DNA of 64,000 bases, taken from NCBI GenBank assembly GCA_964347835.1, contig CAYFZR010000018.1, forward strand, positions 1 to 64,000, written 5' to 3'. Both the position numbers and the translations under genes were made by a program. This document shows, in pieces, positions 53,087 to 62,155 of the stretch. Numbering within the stretch: position 1 is the stretch's first letter; each line of letters begins with the position of its first letter. The notes beneath the pieces were generated by a model. It saw only the letters and a list, made by a program, of their open reading frames with translations. It did not search any database and was not told where the DNA came from. Source of the stretch: CAYFZR01 sp964347835 [NCBI: uncultured archaeon] (GTDB taxonomy: Archaea; CAYFZR01).

Positions 53087-53133
53087 GCACCAAAATCATA
53101 GATTTTGGGCGTGCCAATAATCTTCGATTATTG
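53087..53133 (+). other. Tandem hairpins at a convergent gene end
   Basis: Two perfect stems with triloops: CAAAATC-ATA-GATTTTG (53091-53107), bracketed by GCAC/GTGC (53087-53090 and 53111-53114), and CAATAATC-TTC-GATTATTG (53115-53133). They lie between two genes that end towards each other, so they could stop or stabilise transcripts from both sides. The style resembles the element at 186-345, but the sequence differs. Confidence 0.5.
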
Positions 53134-53251
53134 TGCATCACCCCCTCTCTACACCCCCTTTATAAAAATATAGATTAGAAAGCGGATGTAGAGTAGAAAA
53201 CGACTCATTCGGTACCGTTTATAAAATAATATTTGATAAAATTGCGGATGG

Positions 53252-53281
53252 AACGAGCCACGTTCCATAACGAGCCACGTT
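53252..53281. repeat. Direct repeat of AACGAGCCACGTT
   Basis: The 13-mer occurs at 53252-53264 and 53269-53281. Each can fold as AACG-AGCCA-CGTT, the first extended to GGAACG/CGTTCC (53250-53266). It ends four bases before the stop codon of the next minus-strand gene. Confidence 0.5.
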
Positions 53282-53284
53282 GCT

Positions 53285-53896
53285 TTAAACTTCTTTTTGT
53301 CCCAATTTTTCAGAATCGAAACCAGCGTACTCGAGGATACTATCTATAAATTCTTCGTCGGGTATCCTTAAACGATACTTATCCAAAAGCTCTTTTCTGG
53401 TGAGATTCTCACTTTCCTTATCGGGTACGTTATAACTTGAGAGGTCGACTTCTAAGTAAGGGGTTACGCCCTCAATCAGGTTGGAAATTGTGCAAAATTC
53501 TACTTGAAACGGAAATTTTTCAAGAAAATAATCTATGTTCTCATTTAGTTTCATGTCTGATTCAAATATCTTCATTTCGATATCTTTTTTTGATAATATA
53601 TCTCCAAGTGCCTTGATAGGCTCAATGAGAGACTCCTCAGGATATTCCTTTATAAATTCTAGGATATCTCCTATTTCGTATCCTTTTTTAACCGTAAAAA
53701 ATTCCAGTATTAGTCCTTCACGAAACACCATCCAAGTTTCTAAGTCTGATTTTGAGGAAGTTATTTTCAAATGACCGGAATAGAAATTTTCTACCATCAC
53801 TCTTAAGATCTTGAATAACTCAACCACATCTAAATCAGATACCTCGGTTGAAATCTTTGATTTACATAAAAGTCTGGCGATCAATCCCAATTGCAT
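53285..53896 (-). CDS. Uncharacterised archaeal protein (possibly DUF2226-like)
   Basis: 203 residues. No catalytic motif recognised. The N-terminal half (LDVVELFKILRVMVENFYSGHLKITSS... FREGLILEFFTVKKG, in parts) resembles archaeal DUF2226 proteins, mixed alpha/beta with roadblock-like character. The C-terminal tail LTRKELLDKYRLRIPDEEFIDSIL resembles a short helical motif found in other archaeal regulators. Monocistronic by appearance. Confidence 0.55.
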   Translation of the reverse strand: MQLGLIARLLCKSKISTEVSDLDVVELFKILRVMVENFYSGHLKITSSKSDLETWMVFREGLILEFFTVKKGYEIGDILEFIKEYPEESLIEPIKALGDILSKKDIEMKIFESDMKLNENIDYFLEKFPFQVEFCTISNLIEGVTPYLEVDLSSYNVPDKESENLTRKELLDKYRLRIPDEEFIDSILEYAGFDSEKLGQKEV

Positions 53897-54009
53897 AAAT
53901 ATATTATCTTTGTGAGCGTATATAACAAATTAGTAAAAATTCGCGTTGCGAAATTAAATGTTGTTTAAATTTCGTATTTTGTTGTTAAATCTCAAATTAC
54001 CTTTCGAAA

Positions 54010-54849
54010 TTAATCTGAAAGATATCCAATATAGACTAAGTTGGCGTCTCCTTCCATGTAACTTTTAATAGGAATATTATTTTCGTATATTGTCTTTATT
54101 ATTAGTTCTCCTCCCATTAAACTTACCTTTACAAGTTCATCTGTCTTTTTTAAAAAACTTGAAAATATGGCGCTGGCTGTTGCACCAGTTCCACAAGAAA
54201 AAGTCTCGTTTTCTACTCCTCTCTCGTAAACGCGAACTGATATTCTGTCTCTTCCCTCTATCTTCACGAAATCTACATTCGTTCCTTCAGGAAATATAGG
54301 ATCGTACCTTATTTCTCTTCCTATCTTCTCAACATCCAAATCTAAGTTATCAACGAATACTATTGAATGAGGGACGCCCGTATTAATGGAATAGACTTCA
54401 AATCCTCTCAAATTTTCTCCTAAAAAAAAGTTTTCTGGCTTTCCTTTTACAGGTATCTCTCTCCTTAACATTTTAGGAGTCCCCATATCCACATTTATCC
54501 TTTCTATTCTCCCATCTTTTATAACTGCGCTTCCATGGACTATGTCCGCTAGTGTTTCGACCTTACAATCTTTATTCGGGGAGTAGTTCTCCAAAAAATG
54601 TTTGATTGTGCACCTAACACCATTTCCACACATGCCGGCTTCTGATCCATCCGGGTTAAAAATTCTCATTCTTATATCTGCTTTATCTGATTTTCCTAAA
54701 AAAAGTACTCCATCTCCACCTACAGAATATCTCCTTCTACAGACATTTTTTGCAAAATCTGCCATATCTCTTTCGGATATAACCTTCTCTTCGAATTCGT
54801 CTATCAGAATAAAGTCGTTACCGGTGGCTTGATATTTAAAAAATTTCAT
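54010..54849 (-). CDS. dapF: Diaminopimelate epimerase
   Basis: 279 residues. The two catalytic Cys are in AGMCGNGVRC and ETFSCGTGATA, with MKFFKYQATGNDFILID at the N-terminus. It converts LL- to meso-diaminopimelate on the way to lysine. It follows sppA by 4 bases on the same strand. Confidence 0.95.
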   Translation of the reverse strand: MKFFKYQATGNDFILIDEFEEKVISERDMADFAKNVCRRRYSVGGDGVLFLGKSDKADIRMRIFNPDGSEAGMCGNGVRCTIKHFLENYSPNKDCKVETLADIVHGSAVIKDGRIERINVDMGTPKMLRREIPVKGKPENFFLGENLRGFEVYSINTGVPHSIVFVDNLDLDVEKIGREIRYDPIFPEGTNVDFVKIEGRDRISVRVYERGVENETFSCGTGATASAIFSSFLKKTDELVKVSLMGGELIIKTIYENNIPIKSYMEGDANLVYIGYLSD

Positions 54850-54853
54850 TAAA

Positions 54854-55621
54854 TCACTTCAGATAGATGATGTGCTCCTTTTGTATGCCTGTAATTCCCT
54901 TTGCATATTCTATCGCATCGTTCATGTTGCCTAAATCATCTACAAGTCCCAGATTTTTGGCTGTTTCTCCTGTAAATATTGTTCCATCTGCAATCTTTCT
55001 AACCTTTTCAATATCCATGTTTCTGTTTTCTGCTATCGTTATTATCATTTGGTCATTTATACTGTTAACTAGCTCTGTTAAAAGCTCCAGTTCTTCATTT
55101 TTAGGAGATCGATAATCCGCTCCTAGATCTTTGTAATCAGTGGATTTTATCACGTAAAACTTCACGCCCTCCTTTTCATATTGCTCCGACCTATCTTCCA
55201 GAACTATTATGGCACCTAAACCTCCAGTCAGAGTTCCTGGCTCAGCGAATATCCAGTCTGCGGCACATGAAACTATGTAAGCCCCCGAAGTTGCGATATC
55301 ACCCATAGATATAACAACGGGCTTTTTTTTCTTAGTCTTATCAATTTCTCTGATTATATCTTGGATGGCAGCGGGAGTCCCTCCCGGACTATCCACACGA
55401 ACTATAATAGCCTTGATTCCGTCATCAGTTCTAGCCTTTTCCAGAATATTTGCAATTTTTACTGAATTAGAAGGCGCATCAGAAGTTGCGATTGTACCTT
55501 CTATCGTTATTATCCCTATTTTATTTACAGATTTCTGGTAGACCTTATATCCAACATATGACGATGAAAGAATGAAAGAAACTAAAAAAACGAACAATAA
55601 TACCTTTAAATACGTTCTCAA
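54854..55621 (-). CDS. sppA: Signal peptide peptidase SppA (S49 family)
   Basis: 255 residues, the short archaeal form. One N-terminal membrane helix, then IGIITIEGTIAT, VRVDSPGGTPAAIQDI, the nucleophile Ser in DIATSGAYIVSCAAD and a general-base Lys in the region YKDLGADYRSP. Cleaves remnant signal peptides in the membrane. Starts 4 bases after the stop of the upstream membrane-protein gene. Confidence 0.92.
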   Translation of the reverse strand: MRTYLKVLLFVFLVSFILSSSYVGYKVYQKSVNKIGIITIEGTIATSDAPSNSVKIANILEKARTDDGIKAIIVRVDSPGGTPAAIQDIIREIDKTKKKKPVVISMGDIATSGAYIVSCAADWIFAEPGTLTGGLGAIIVLEDRSEQYEKEGVKFYVIKSTDYKDLGADYRSPKNEELELLTELVNSINDQMIITIAENRNMDIEKVRKIADGTIFTGETAKNLGLVDDLGNMNDAIEYAKGITGIQKEHIIYLK

Positions 55622-55625
55622 AAAA

Positions 55626-56393
55626 TCACCTTCCGGAAATGGTAAGTTTATTCGAGTCTAGGAATTCTTCCCCTATTCTTAGTTCTGCTGGGGGTAACTC
55701 TACCGTTTCACCACTTCTTATGAAAAGGGCAATTCTATAATATATAACCCTCTCTTCCCATGGTTCAATATCGAAATGCCAACTCAGGATACTCCCTTCT
55801 TCAGAGATGGTGGTTTCGGTTGGCTTCAGCGTGAGAAATTCTCCAAGCAACTCAATTGGAGCAGGGATCCATTCTTTGATCTCTAAGGGTAATTTTTCGT
55901 CAGTATAGTTTGATATGTTCAAATTAATTAAAATTTCGTTTCTCCGATTAGATATGGCGTCTTTCATCGTTGATTTTTTTATCGTGACTTTTTTTGAAAG
56001 AGGTATCTTTTTTTCCTCTACAACAGGTTTCTTTTCTTCCTTCATTTCTAAAGTTTGATATACTTTCTCACGTTCACTTTCTAATTCTTCAATCCTCTTT
56101 CTCATGGATTCTATTAGTCTGTCGCTTTTTTGGAGTTTGTAATCATCAGTCTCTTCAAATATGCTTTTTTTTATATATATTAGACCTAAGGCAGATAAAA
56201 ATCCATAACCAACGGCTGTTAGAACCAAAGAAGCGAGGAATGCCAATGGAATGATTATTTTGAGGGAGGAAACCGTGCCAGAAAGTATCTCTGTTGAAAA
56301 AGAGGAGAATAAAACTATGGAAATAGAAATGCCGATGAATACCATGGCAAAAATTACCAATAAACCCTCAATCTCGTAGGACTTATCTTCCAA
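55626..56393 (-). CDS. Membrane protein with coiled coil and beta-sandwich-like tail
   Basis: 255 residues, not recognised. Two membrane helices (about 10-32 and 45-72), a coiled coil (about 88-120), a Lys-rich link, then a beta-rich domain from about residue 145 (ILINLNISNYTDEKLPLEIKEWIP, ERVIYYRIALFI). The tail resembles archaeal NEW3/CARDB-type domains. With sppA directly downstream it may help membrane protein quality control; this is inferred from position only. Confidence 0.65.
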   Translation of the reverse strand: MEDKSYEIEGLLVIFAMVFIGISISIVLFSSFSTEILSGTVSSLKIIIPLAFLASLVLTAVGYGFLSALGLIYIKKSIFEETDDYKLQKSDRLIESMRKRIEELESEREKVYQTLEMKEEKKPVVEEKKIPLSKKVTIKKSTMKDAISNRRNEILINLNISNYTDEKLPLEIKEWIPAPIELLGEFLTLKPTETTISEEGSILSWHFDIEPWEERVIYYRIALFIRSGETVELPPAELRIGEEFLDSNKLTISGR

Positions 56394-56524
56394 TTTGTTC
56401 CACTCACGTCATGGTCTCATTATCTTGTAAATATAGTTTTTCGTCGTTACATATAAATTAACCTAAATATCTTCGCTCTAGGAAAAGTTCTTTTTTAAAA
56501 TGATAACCGTAAGTAGCACCCGTG

Positions 56525-56661
56525 CCTATCCACCGCGGTACAGCCTTCTTACTTCCTCGCTGTCCAGGAGTTCCTTCCCTGCGCCCTCGTACCTGTTGCC
56601 TCCCAGCTCCAAGACATATCCCCTGTCCGCGATTTCCAGGGTTCTTGCTAACCGTCATATC
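56525..56661 (-). pseudogene. Deleted remnant of a second livF
   Basis: 56525-56649 aligns with 57671-57795, the 3' end of livF, with 5 mismatches in 125 bases by eye. 56650-56661 then matches 58098-58109, a more internal part of livF, exactly. About 300 bases of the gene are missing between them, and the short similarity CCAGG..TCTTG at both ends fits a deletion by microhomology. Translated, the fragment gives the LivF tail with a few substitutions and a TAG stop. Confidence 0.8.
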
Positions 56662-56683
56662 ATGGATTTATAATACTTAATAC

Positions 56684-57475
56684 TTATTCTCCTTTGAACA
56701 GCGGCTCTCTTCTCTCTATGAACGATGTTATACCCTCTATGGAATCTTTTGTCGAGGCACATAACGCATGGGCATATGCCTCGTATTCTAATAGATCTTC
56801 AAGATTTGATTCAAAGGATCTGTTAAGGATACTTTTTGTCACGCCTAAGGAAATGGGGGCTCCTGTAGCTAATCTTTCTGTCCATTCAATCGTGGTATCT
56901 TCCAGTTCGTCGTGAGTTACCTAGTTCTTTATTAGACCGATTCTCAGAGCCTCTTCAGCGTATATTATATCTCCAAAGAAACACATTTCTTTAGCCTTTG
57001 CCATCCCTACTAACCTTGGCAAGAAGTAAAGTCCACCAACGTCAGGGACAAGCCCTCGCCTCACAAACATTGATGAAAATCTCGCCTTGTCACTGGCAAT
57101 TCTTAGATCAGAAGCTAGAGCAAGATTTAACCCGGCTCCTGCTGCTATACCGTTGATTGATGATATCACGGGTTTCTCAATTTTAGATAGGCTCAATAGA
57201 GTTTGAAAGGTACCTCGTAAAAGATGTCTGAACAAAGTAGGTTGGGTTGGATCTATTTCCTCTTGGAGCTCATGAATATCGGCACCAGAGCAAAATGCCT
57301 TTCCGGCTCCTGTTATGACTATAACTCTCACCTCTCTATCAAATTCGGCTGTCCTCAAGGCCTTAAGAAATTCATCAACCATCTCGAGGTTAAGGGCATT
57401 CAACACTTCTGGACGATTTAGGGTAATCTTAGCTATCGTATTCTCCTTCTTATATGAGATATATTCTAAATCCAT
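56684..57475 (-). pseudogene. Enoyl-CoA hydratase frame interrupted by one in-frame TAG
   Basis: 264 codons from ATG 57475 to TAA 56684, with a single amber codon (56921-56923, codon 185). The part before it has crotonase motifs: RPEVLNALNLEMV, GKAFCSGADIHEL (oxyanion hole) and GIAAGAGLNLALASDLRIAS. The frame continues after TAG as VTHDELEDTTIEWTERLATG, then APISLGVTKSIL and SFIERREPLFKGE, the expected C-terminal part, and the whole length is normal. The TAG falls at the variable position in GLIKN-x-V. Either a recent nonsense mutation, a read-through codon, or a sequencing error. A fatty acid or branched-chain amino acid role is likely, next to the liv genes. Confidence 0.8.
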
Positions 57476-57559
57476 ATACTCACCTTTCTATAATAATTAT
57501 GGATATTTGATTAAATGTTTTCATCAGTTGGTTGAGATATCTTTTACACAATCCTAGGC

Positions 57560-57576
57560 GCATTCCTTGGGAATGC
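57560..57576. other. Hairpin in the gap between the hydratase and livF
   Basis: GCATTCC-TTG-GGAATGC, a perfect 7-bp stem with a triloop. The gap 57476-57671 otherwise shows only the promoter of the hydratase frame (TATA-like ATTATTATA, minus strand) and no gene. It may end the livF transcript. Confidence 0.4.
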
Positions 57577-57671
57577 ACCAATATCCTCCGGAGAATCGCT
57601 ACAGAAAAAAATTTAAAAGGATTAAAAAGTTCTACATACCTAACAACGAATTGGTAAAGCTCGGGATAGAC

Positions 57672-58376
57672 CTATCCACCGAGGTACAGCCTTCTTACTT
57701 CCTCGCTGTCCAGGAGTTCCTTCCCTGTGCCCTCGTACCTGTTGCGTCCCAGCTCCAGGACATATCCCCTGTCCGCGATTTCCAGGGCTCTTGCTGCATT
57801 CTGCTCCACTATAATCATGGTCTTACCCAATTTCGCCATCTCCACGATCTTATCAAAGACGATGTCAACGAATTTAGGGGCCAGTCCAAGGGAGGGTTCA
57901 TCCAGCAACACGAGCTTGGGGTCTAATACCAGACCTCTCCCCATAGCCAACATTTGTTGCTCACCTCCGCTCAGGCTGCCTGCCCTCTGATCTTTTCTCT
58001 CCTCCAGGATGGGAAATATGCTGTAGACCCTCTCCAGGGCTTCCCTGAGTCTTCCTTTGTCCTTCTCCGTGTAACCGCCCATCTCCAGGTTTTCTTGAAC
58101 CGTCATATCGTGAAAAACAATCCTGCCCTGAGGAATATAAGAAATACCCTTCGTCACCGCCAGGTAACTTTTAAGCCCTGTTATGTCTTCCCCTTCGAAG
58201 GTTATCCTGCCCCTAGTAGGATCGAGGAAACCCATGATCGTCTTTAAAACAGTGGACTTGCCAGCGCCGTTGGGACCTATGACAGCAACTATCTCAGATT
58301 CTTCGACATGCAAAGAAACTCCGTGGAGCACTTCTATGTTGCCGTATCCTGAATGAACTCTATCCACTCTCAGCAT
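57672..58376 (-). CDS. livF: Branched-chain amino acid ABC transporter ATPase LivF
   Basis: 234 residues from ATG 58376, preceded by GGAGGCGAGG; the frame further upstream lies in livG. Walker A GPNGAGKST, signature LSGGEQQML, Walker B LVLLDEPSLGL and the LivF-specific switch IIVEQN. One of two ATPases of the Liv transporter. The last gene of livKHMGF. Confidence 0.93.
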   Translation of the reverse strand: MLRVDRVHSGYGNIEVLHGVSLHVEESEIVAVIGPNGAGKSTVLKTIMGFLDPTRGRITFEGEDITGLKSYLAVTKGISYIPQGRIVFHDMTVQENLEMGGYTEKDKGRLREALERVYSIFPILEERKDQRAGSLSGGEQQMLAMGRGLVLDPKLVLLDEPSLGLAPKFVDIVFDKIVEMAKLGKTMIIVEQNAARALEIADRGYVLELGRNRYEGTGKELLDSEEVRRLYLGG

Positions 58377-59091
58377 TGCCTCGCCTCCCGAAATACGCCT
58401 CCATAACAAGGGGATTCTCCTGTATTTCCTTTGGACTGCCCTCGGCAATGAGCTTGCCGTGGTCTAATACGAAGACCTTTTCGCAGATGTCCATGATTAT
58501 CTTCATTTCGTGGTCTATGATAAGAAAGGCCATTCCTTCCTTCTGGAGTTCTCTGATGCTCTCTACGAGCTTCTTCTCCATGGTGGGGTTTATTCCGGCG
58601 AAAGGCTCGTCTAGGAGGACCAGTTTAGGCTCAAGCATAAGCACCCTGATAAACTCTAAGAGCTTCTGCTGACCATATGATAAGTTGCCAGCGTATTCGT
58701 TTTCAAGGGGAAGCAGGTCCACGAAATCCAGTAGTTCCCGGGCTTTCTCCAGGCTTTCCTTCTCATCCTTCCGTGCGACTACCAGCATGTTCTCCACGGC
58801 GGTCATCATTGGGAAAACCCTGATTATCTGAAAAGTTCTCCCTATACCCTTCTGAGTGATCCTGTTGGGCTTCATACCGGAGATTTGCTCTCCTTTGAAG
58901 TATACATCACCTCTATCCGCGGCGATGATGTTAGTTATCAGGTTGAAAAGTGTCGTTTTCCCTGAACCGTTGGGACCTATTAGGGCGAATATAGAGTCTT
59001 TATGCAACTCGAAGGTGCAATGGTCTACAGCGACAACCCCACCGAAGCACTTTGTCAGGTCATTCACAGCTAGTAAAGCATTTTTTTTCAT
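58360..59091 (-). CDS. livG: Branched-chain amino acid ABC transporter ATPase LivG
   Basis: 243 residues. Walker A GPNGSGKTT, signature LSYGQQKLLE, Walker B LVLLDEPFAGINP and GIGRTFQIIRVFPMMTAVENM, the LivG-specific Q-loop region. Its stop overlaps livF. Compared with the neighbouring chromosome the gene is clearly richer in G+C. Confidence 0.94.
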   Translation of the reverse strand: MKKNALLAVNDLTKCFGGVVAVDHCTFELHKDSIFALIGPNGSGKTTLFNLITNIIAADRGDVYFKGEQISGMKPNRITQKGIGRTFQIIRVFPMMTAVENMLVVARKDEKESLEKARELLDFVDLLPLENEYAGNLSYGQQKLLEFIRVLMLEPKLVLLDEPFAGINPTMEKKLVESIRELQKEGMAFLIIDHEMKIIMDICEKVFVLDHGKLIAEGSPKEIQENPLVMEAYFGRRGNAESG

Positions 59092-60012
59092 TTAATACCC
59101 TCTCTTATCAGGTACTATTCCACTGTGCTTGAGCATGGCCATTACCCCACCGGGCATCAGGATTACCACGCCGACTATGAGGACTCCGAACAGCGCTTGG
59201 TGTAAGAAGGGAAACCTGATCCAGAACATTTCGGAGATCAATGTCAAGGATGCAGCCCCTATCACGGGCCCTAATACCGTGCCGGCGCCTCCGAACATTG
59301 TCATGATTATCATCTGCACGGTTATAAGAACTGCGAAGACTGTATCCGGGTCTATATAGCTTATATACCAGGCGTAGATACCCCCTGCAACACCCGGAAA
59401 AAAGGCGCTCAGAGCAAAGGCCATAAGTTTGTACTTGGTAGTGTTGATTCCCATGGCTTCCGCTGCCACTTCATCTTCGCGGATAGCTATTAAACTAAGG
59501 CCAAATTTAGAGATTGCCAGTCTATATGTGAGAAAAACAACAATCAGGGCGGTGCCTCCCATGGCGTAGTAGATAGGGATTAAGTTGAACTCCGGTGGAA
59601 GATGCAAGCCGTATCCTCCTCCTGTAAGAGATTCCCACGAGGAAACGCCTAGTCTAACTGCCTCGTTGAGACCTAAGAGCGCTATAGCAAAATAAGGGCC
59701 CTTGAGTCTGAGGCAGGGGAAACCAATGACTAGAGACAGCACTACAGCAACCGCTCCGCCGATTATGGAAGCAAAGTACCAAGGTATGGCTGCTTTAGTG
59801 ATGAGAATGGCTGCAGCATAGGCACCTAAGCCGAAAAAAGCCACATGCCCAAAGGATACATAGCCAGTGTAGCCTGAGATGATGTTCCAGCTCTCAGCCA
59901 AGATTATGTACATGAAGATGAGGAGAGTCAAGGACACTATATAGGCTGGTACCCTATAGGGCAGAAGGATTAATAAGGCGGCTAGGGGGAGGAAAACATA
60001 CTTCAGCCTCAT
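59092..60012 (-). CDS. livM: Branched-chain amino acid ABC transporter permease LivM
   Basis: 306 residues with about eight to ten membrane helices. LivM features: YTGYVSFGHVAFFGLGAYAAA, IREDEVAAEAMGINTTKYKLMAFALSAF (in parts) and MFGGAGTVLGPVIGA. Starts 4 bases inside the stop region of livH, so both permeases are co-translated. Confidence 0.93.
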   Translation of the reverse strand: MRLKYVFLPLAALLILLPYRVPAYIVSLTLLIFMYIILAESWNIISGYTGYVSFGHVAFFGLGAYAAAILITKAAIPWYFASIIGGAVAVVLSLVIGFPCLRLKGPYFAIALLGLNEAVRLGVSSWESLTGGGYGLHLPPEFNLIPIYYAMGGTALIVVFLTYRLAISKFGLSLIAIREDEVAAEAMGINTTKYKLMAFALSAFFPGVAGGIYAWYISYIDPDTVFAVLITVQMIIMTMFGGAGTVLGPVIGAASLTLISEMFWIRFPFLHQALFGVLIVGVVILMPGGVMAMLKHSGIVPDKRGY

Positions 60013-60884
60013 TCCCGCACCCCCATAAGCCCAGAAGGCTTTAACAACAATACCAGAACTAAGACTATGTAAGCAACAGCCTCCGACAGCTGGGCCGATA
60101 TCAGAAAGGCTGTCAGGGCCTCGGTCAATCCCAGTATTAATGCGCCTATGAAGGCTCCGACAAAGCTGCCCATACCCCCCAAGACTATTATTGCAAAGGC
60201 CTTCAAGATGAACTTCTCGCCCATTGCAGGGTAGATGGCGTACATTGTGCTCAAAAGGGTGCCAGCGGCTGCCGCGAGAGCAGCGCCCATGCCGAAGGCA
60301 ATGTGCCTGACGCGATCCAAGTTTATCCCGCAGACCATGGCTATATCTGGGCTTTGGGAGGCTGCCCTAATGGCCTTCCCTAGGGTGCTCTTTTTCAGAA
60401 ACAGATAGACAGTCAGGGTTATGGTCAAGGCTACTGCAAAGGAGACCAAGCGGGGCTTAGATAATGCCAGTCCTATGAGGACTACTGAGCCTGTCAGGTA
60501 GGGCACCGACCTGAAGTCGGCAGTCCAGAAATACAGGGCCATGTTCATGATGAATATGGAGATTCCGAAGGTGACCAGAAGAGAGGTGAGCTCCGGTGCT
60601 TCAACGATTTTGCTCACGAAAAACTTCTGGACGACAACGCCAATGAAGAAAATTATCGGCATGGATATGAAGAGAGAGAGGATAGGGTTGATTCGGTATA
60701 TAGAGAAAAGGTAGAAAGTGGTATAAGCCCCGAGCATCATCAGCTCGCCGTGGGAAATGTTTATGACCCTCATCACCCCGAATATGAGATTTAGGCCGCA
60801 TGCCAACAGCGCATACACTGTCCCTAGGAGCACTCCGCTAGCCATTACCTGGGCTACTATGGGTAGGGTAATCTCGACAGCCAT
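60009..60884 (-). CDS. livH: Branched-chain amino acid ABC transporter permease LivH
   Basis: 291 residues. LivH features: GLNLIFGVMRVINISHGELMMLGAY, AIRAASQSPDIAMVCGINLDRV and IVLGGMGSFVGAFIGALILG. With LivM forms the membrane channel of a type I importer. By hand count 34 of 60 bases at 60061-60120 are G or C. Confidence 0.94.
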   Translation of the reverse strand: MAVEITLPIVAQVMASGVLLGTVYALLACGLNLIFGVMRVINISHGELMMLGAYTTFYLFSIYRINPILSLFISMPIIFFIGVVVQKFFVSKIVEAPELTSLLVTFGISIFIMNMALYFWTADFRSVPYLTGSVVLIGLALSKPRLVSFAVALTITLTVYLFLKKSTLGKAIRAASQSPDIAMVCGINLDRVRHIAFGMGAALAAAAGTLLSTMYAIYPAMGEKFILKAFAIIVLGGMGSFVGAFIGALILGLTEALTAFLISAQLSEAVAYIVLVLVLLLKPSGLMGVRE

Positions 60885-60925
60885 CTAATGATCTCTATCC
60901 TTTATCAAATAAAAAGGGAGGAGGT

Positions 60926-62155
60926 TCACCTCTCGCTCCATGAAGGTGTGGGAAACCTAACCTCCTTGATTACCACATAGCTGGGCCACACGAATTCCTT
61001 TTTTCCCTCCTGCCACTGGATTATAAAGAAGCCGTGACCTACTTGAAGGCCTGTCTCGTCTACCTTGTAGCCTCCAAAGACAGTCTTTGTATCCATCTGG
61101 GCCATGGTCTCACGGAGTTTCTCCTTGTCCAGAGAACCGACCTGTTTGATCGCCTTTTCAAGGATCTCGCAGGCGGCATATCCTCCAGCAGAGTGATAGT
61201 CAGGATCCCTGTTCCACATGGCCCTGTAGTCGTTAACGAACTTTTCGTTGCCCGGCGTCTTTAAAATCGGCTCCCACTGAGTACTGCCGTAGACGTATTC
61301 CGCGTCCTTACCCAGAGACTCGTAGAATTCCGGGAGCGCCGGTCCTACGGTAAAGGCAAGCATCTTGGGATTCACGTCTAGGTCCTTTGCCTGCCTTGTT
61401 ATCTGCACCGCATCCGGAAGATATGTGCCGCCAATTATTACGTCAGGGTTTAAAGTCTTGATTTTAATAAGCAAAGGCGAGTAATCAGGCGTATCCCTCG
61501 CATATTCCTCATGGAAAACCACCTGCATGCCGACTTCCTTAGCACTGTCTATAGCACCCTGCGCCGCCCCCTTGGCAAATGCAGTGTCCTCATTTATCAC
61601 GGCAACCGTCTTCAACCCATTTTTGGACGCTATTTCTATGACACCGTCCATGTAATACTTGTCAGGCGAGTATATCTGGAAAATGTATTTGTAGCCCCGC
61701 TCCCAGATTGTGGTAGCCGCCGATCCCGGAGCCAGAGTCGGGTATCCGTACTTTTCTGTTACCGTGCTCACAGCCGAGGTTACTGGACTGCTGTAGGGCC
61801 CGAAGACTAAGTCAACTTTGTCTTCTGTTATGAGTTTCTCATAAAGCTTAGCTCCTGTGGTAGGGTCGCTCTTGTCGTCGTATATTATGAATTTCACCTC
61901 TCTGCCCAGGAGTCCGCCCCTGGCATTGACTTCCTTTTCCCAGAGCAAGAATGCCTCCTTCTGGTAAAGTCCTGTCTTAGCGTATTTTCCTGTCGCAGAG
62001 ACTGAAGCACCGATGAGTATAGGTTTCTTCACAGCCTCTTCCGCTTTCAGACATCCCGTAATAGAAAGGATGAGCAAAGCGCTGACCGCTAAAGCGACTA
62101 CAAACTTGAGGAGTCTCCGCCTATTCTTGGGTGAATCAAAAACTATTTTATCCAA
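60926..62155 (-). CDS. livK: Branched-chain amino acid/amide binding lipoprotein (LivK-like)
   Basis: 409 residues. A basic N-terminus, a hydrophobic signal sequence and the lipobox LSITGC with Cys35 as the lipid-attached residue. The periplasmic-type binding fold is seen in ILIGASVSATGKYAKTG, GPYSSPVTSAVSTVTEKYGYP and NPDVIIGGTYLPDA. First gene of the liv operon. The substrate may be leucine-type amino acids, amides or another short acid. The region upstream (62156-62322) has A+T-rich TATA-like sequence. Confidence 0.92.
   Translation of the reverse strand: MDKIVFDSPKNRRRLLKFVVALAVSALLILSITGCLKAEEAVKKPILIGASVSATGKYAKTGLYQKEAFLLWEKEVNARGGLLGREVKFIIYDDKSDPTTGAKLYEKLITEDKVDLVFGPYSSPVTSAVSTVTEKYGYPTLAPGSAATTIWERGYKYIFQIYSPDKYYMDGVIEIASKNGLKTVAVINEDTAFAKGAAQGAIDSAKEVGMQVVFHEEYARDTPDYSPLLIKIKTLNPDVIIGGTYLPDAVQITRQAKDLDVNPKMLAFTVGPALPEFYESLGKDAEYVYGSTQWEPILKTPGNEKFVNDYRAMWNRDPDYHSAGGYAACEILEKAIKQVGSLDKEKLRETMAQMDTKTVFGGYKVDETGLQVGHGFFIIQWQEGKKEFVWPSYVVIKEVRFPTPSWSER

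Noticed and set aside
56458-56658. Minus-strand open frame over the livF remnant
   Set aside because: It reads the remnant out of frame; the LivF tail is in another frame and ends in TAG.
56921-56923. Pyrrolysine as the explanation of the amber codon
   Set aside because: TAG is a common stop in this window and no pyl genes are visible, so it is kept only as a possibility to test.
57567-57926. Plus-strand frame starting in the gap next to livF
   Set aside because: Most of it is antisense to livF and no homology is visible in the gap portion.
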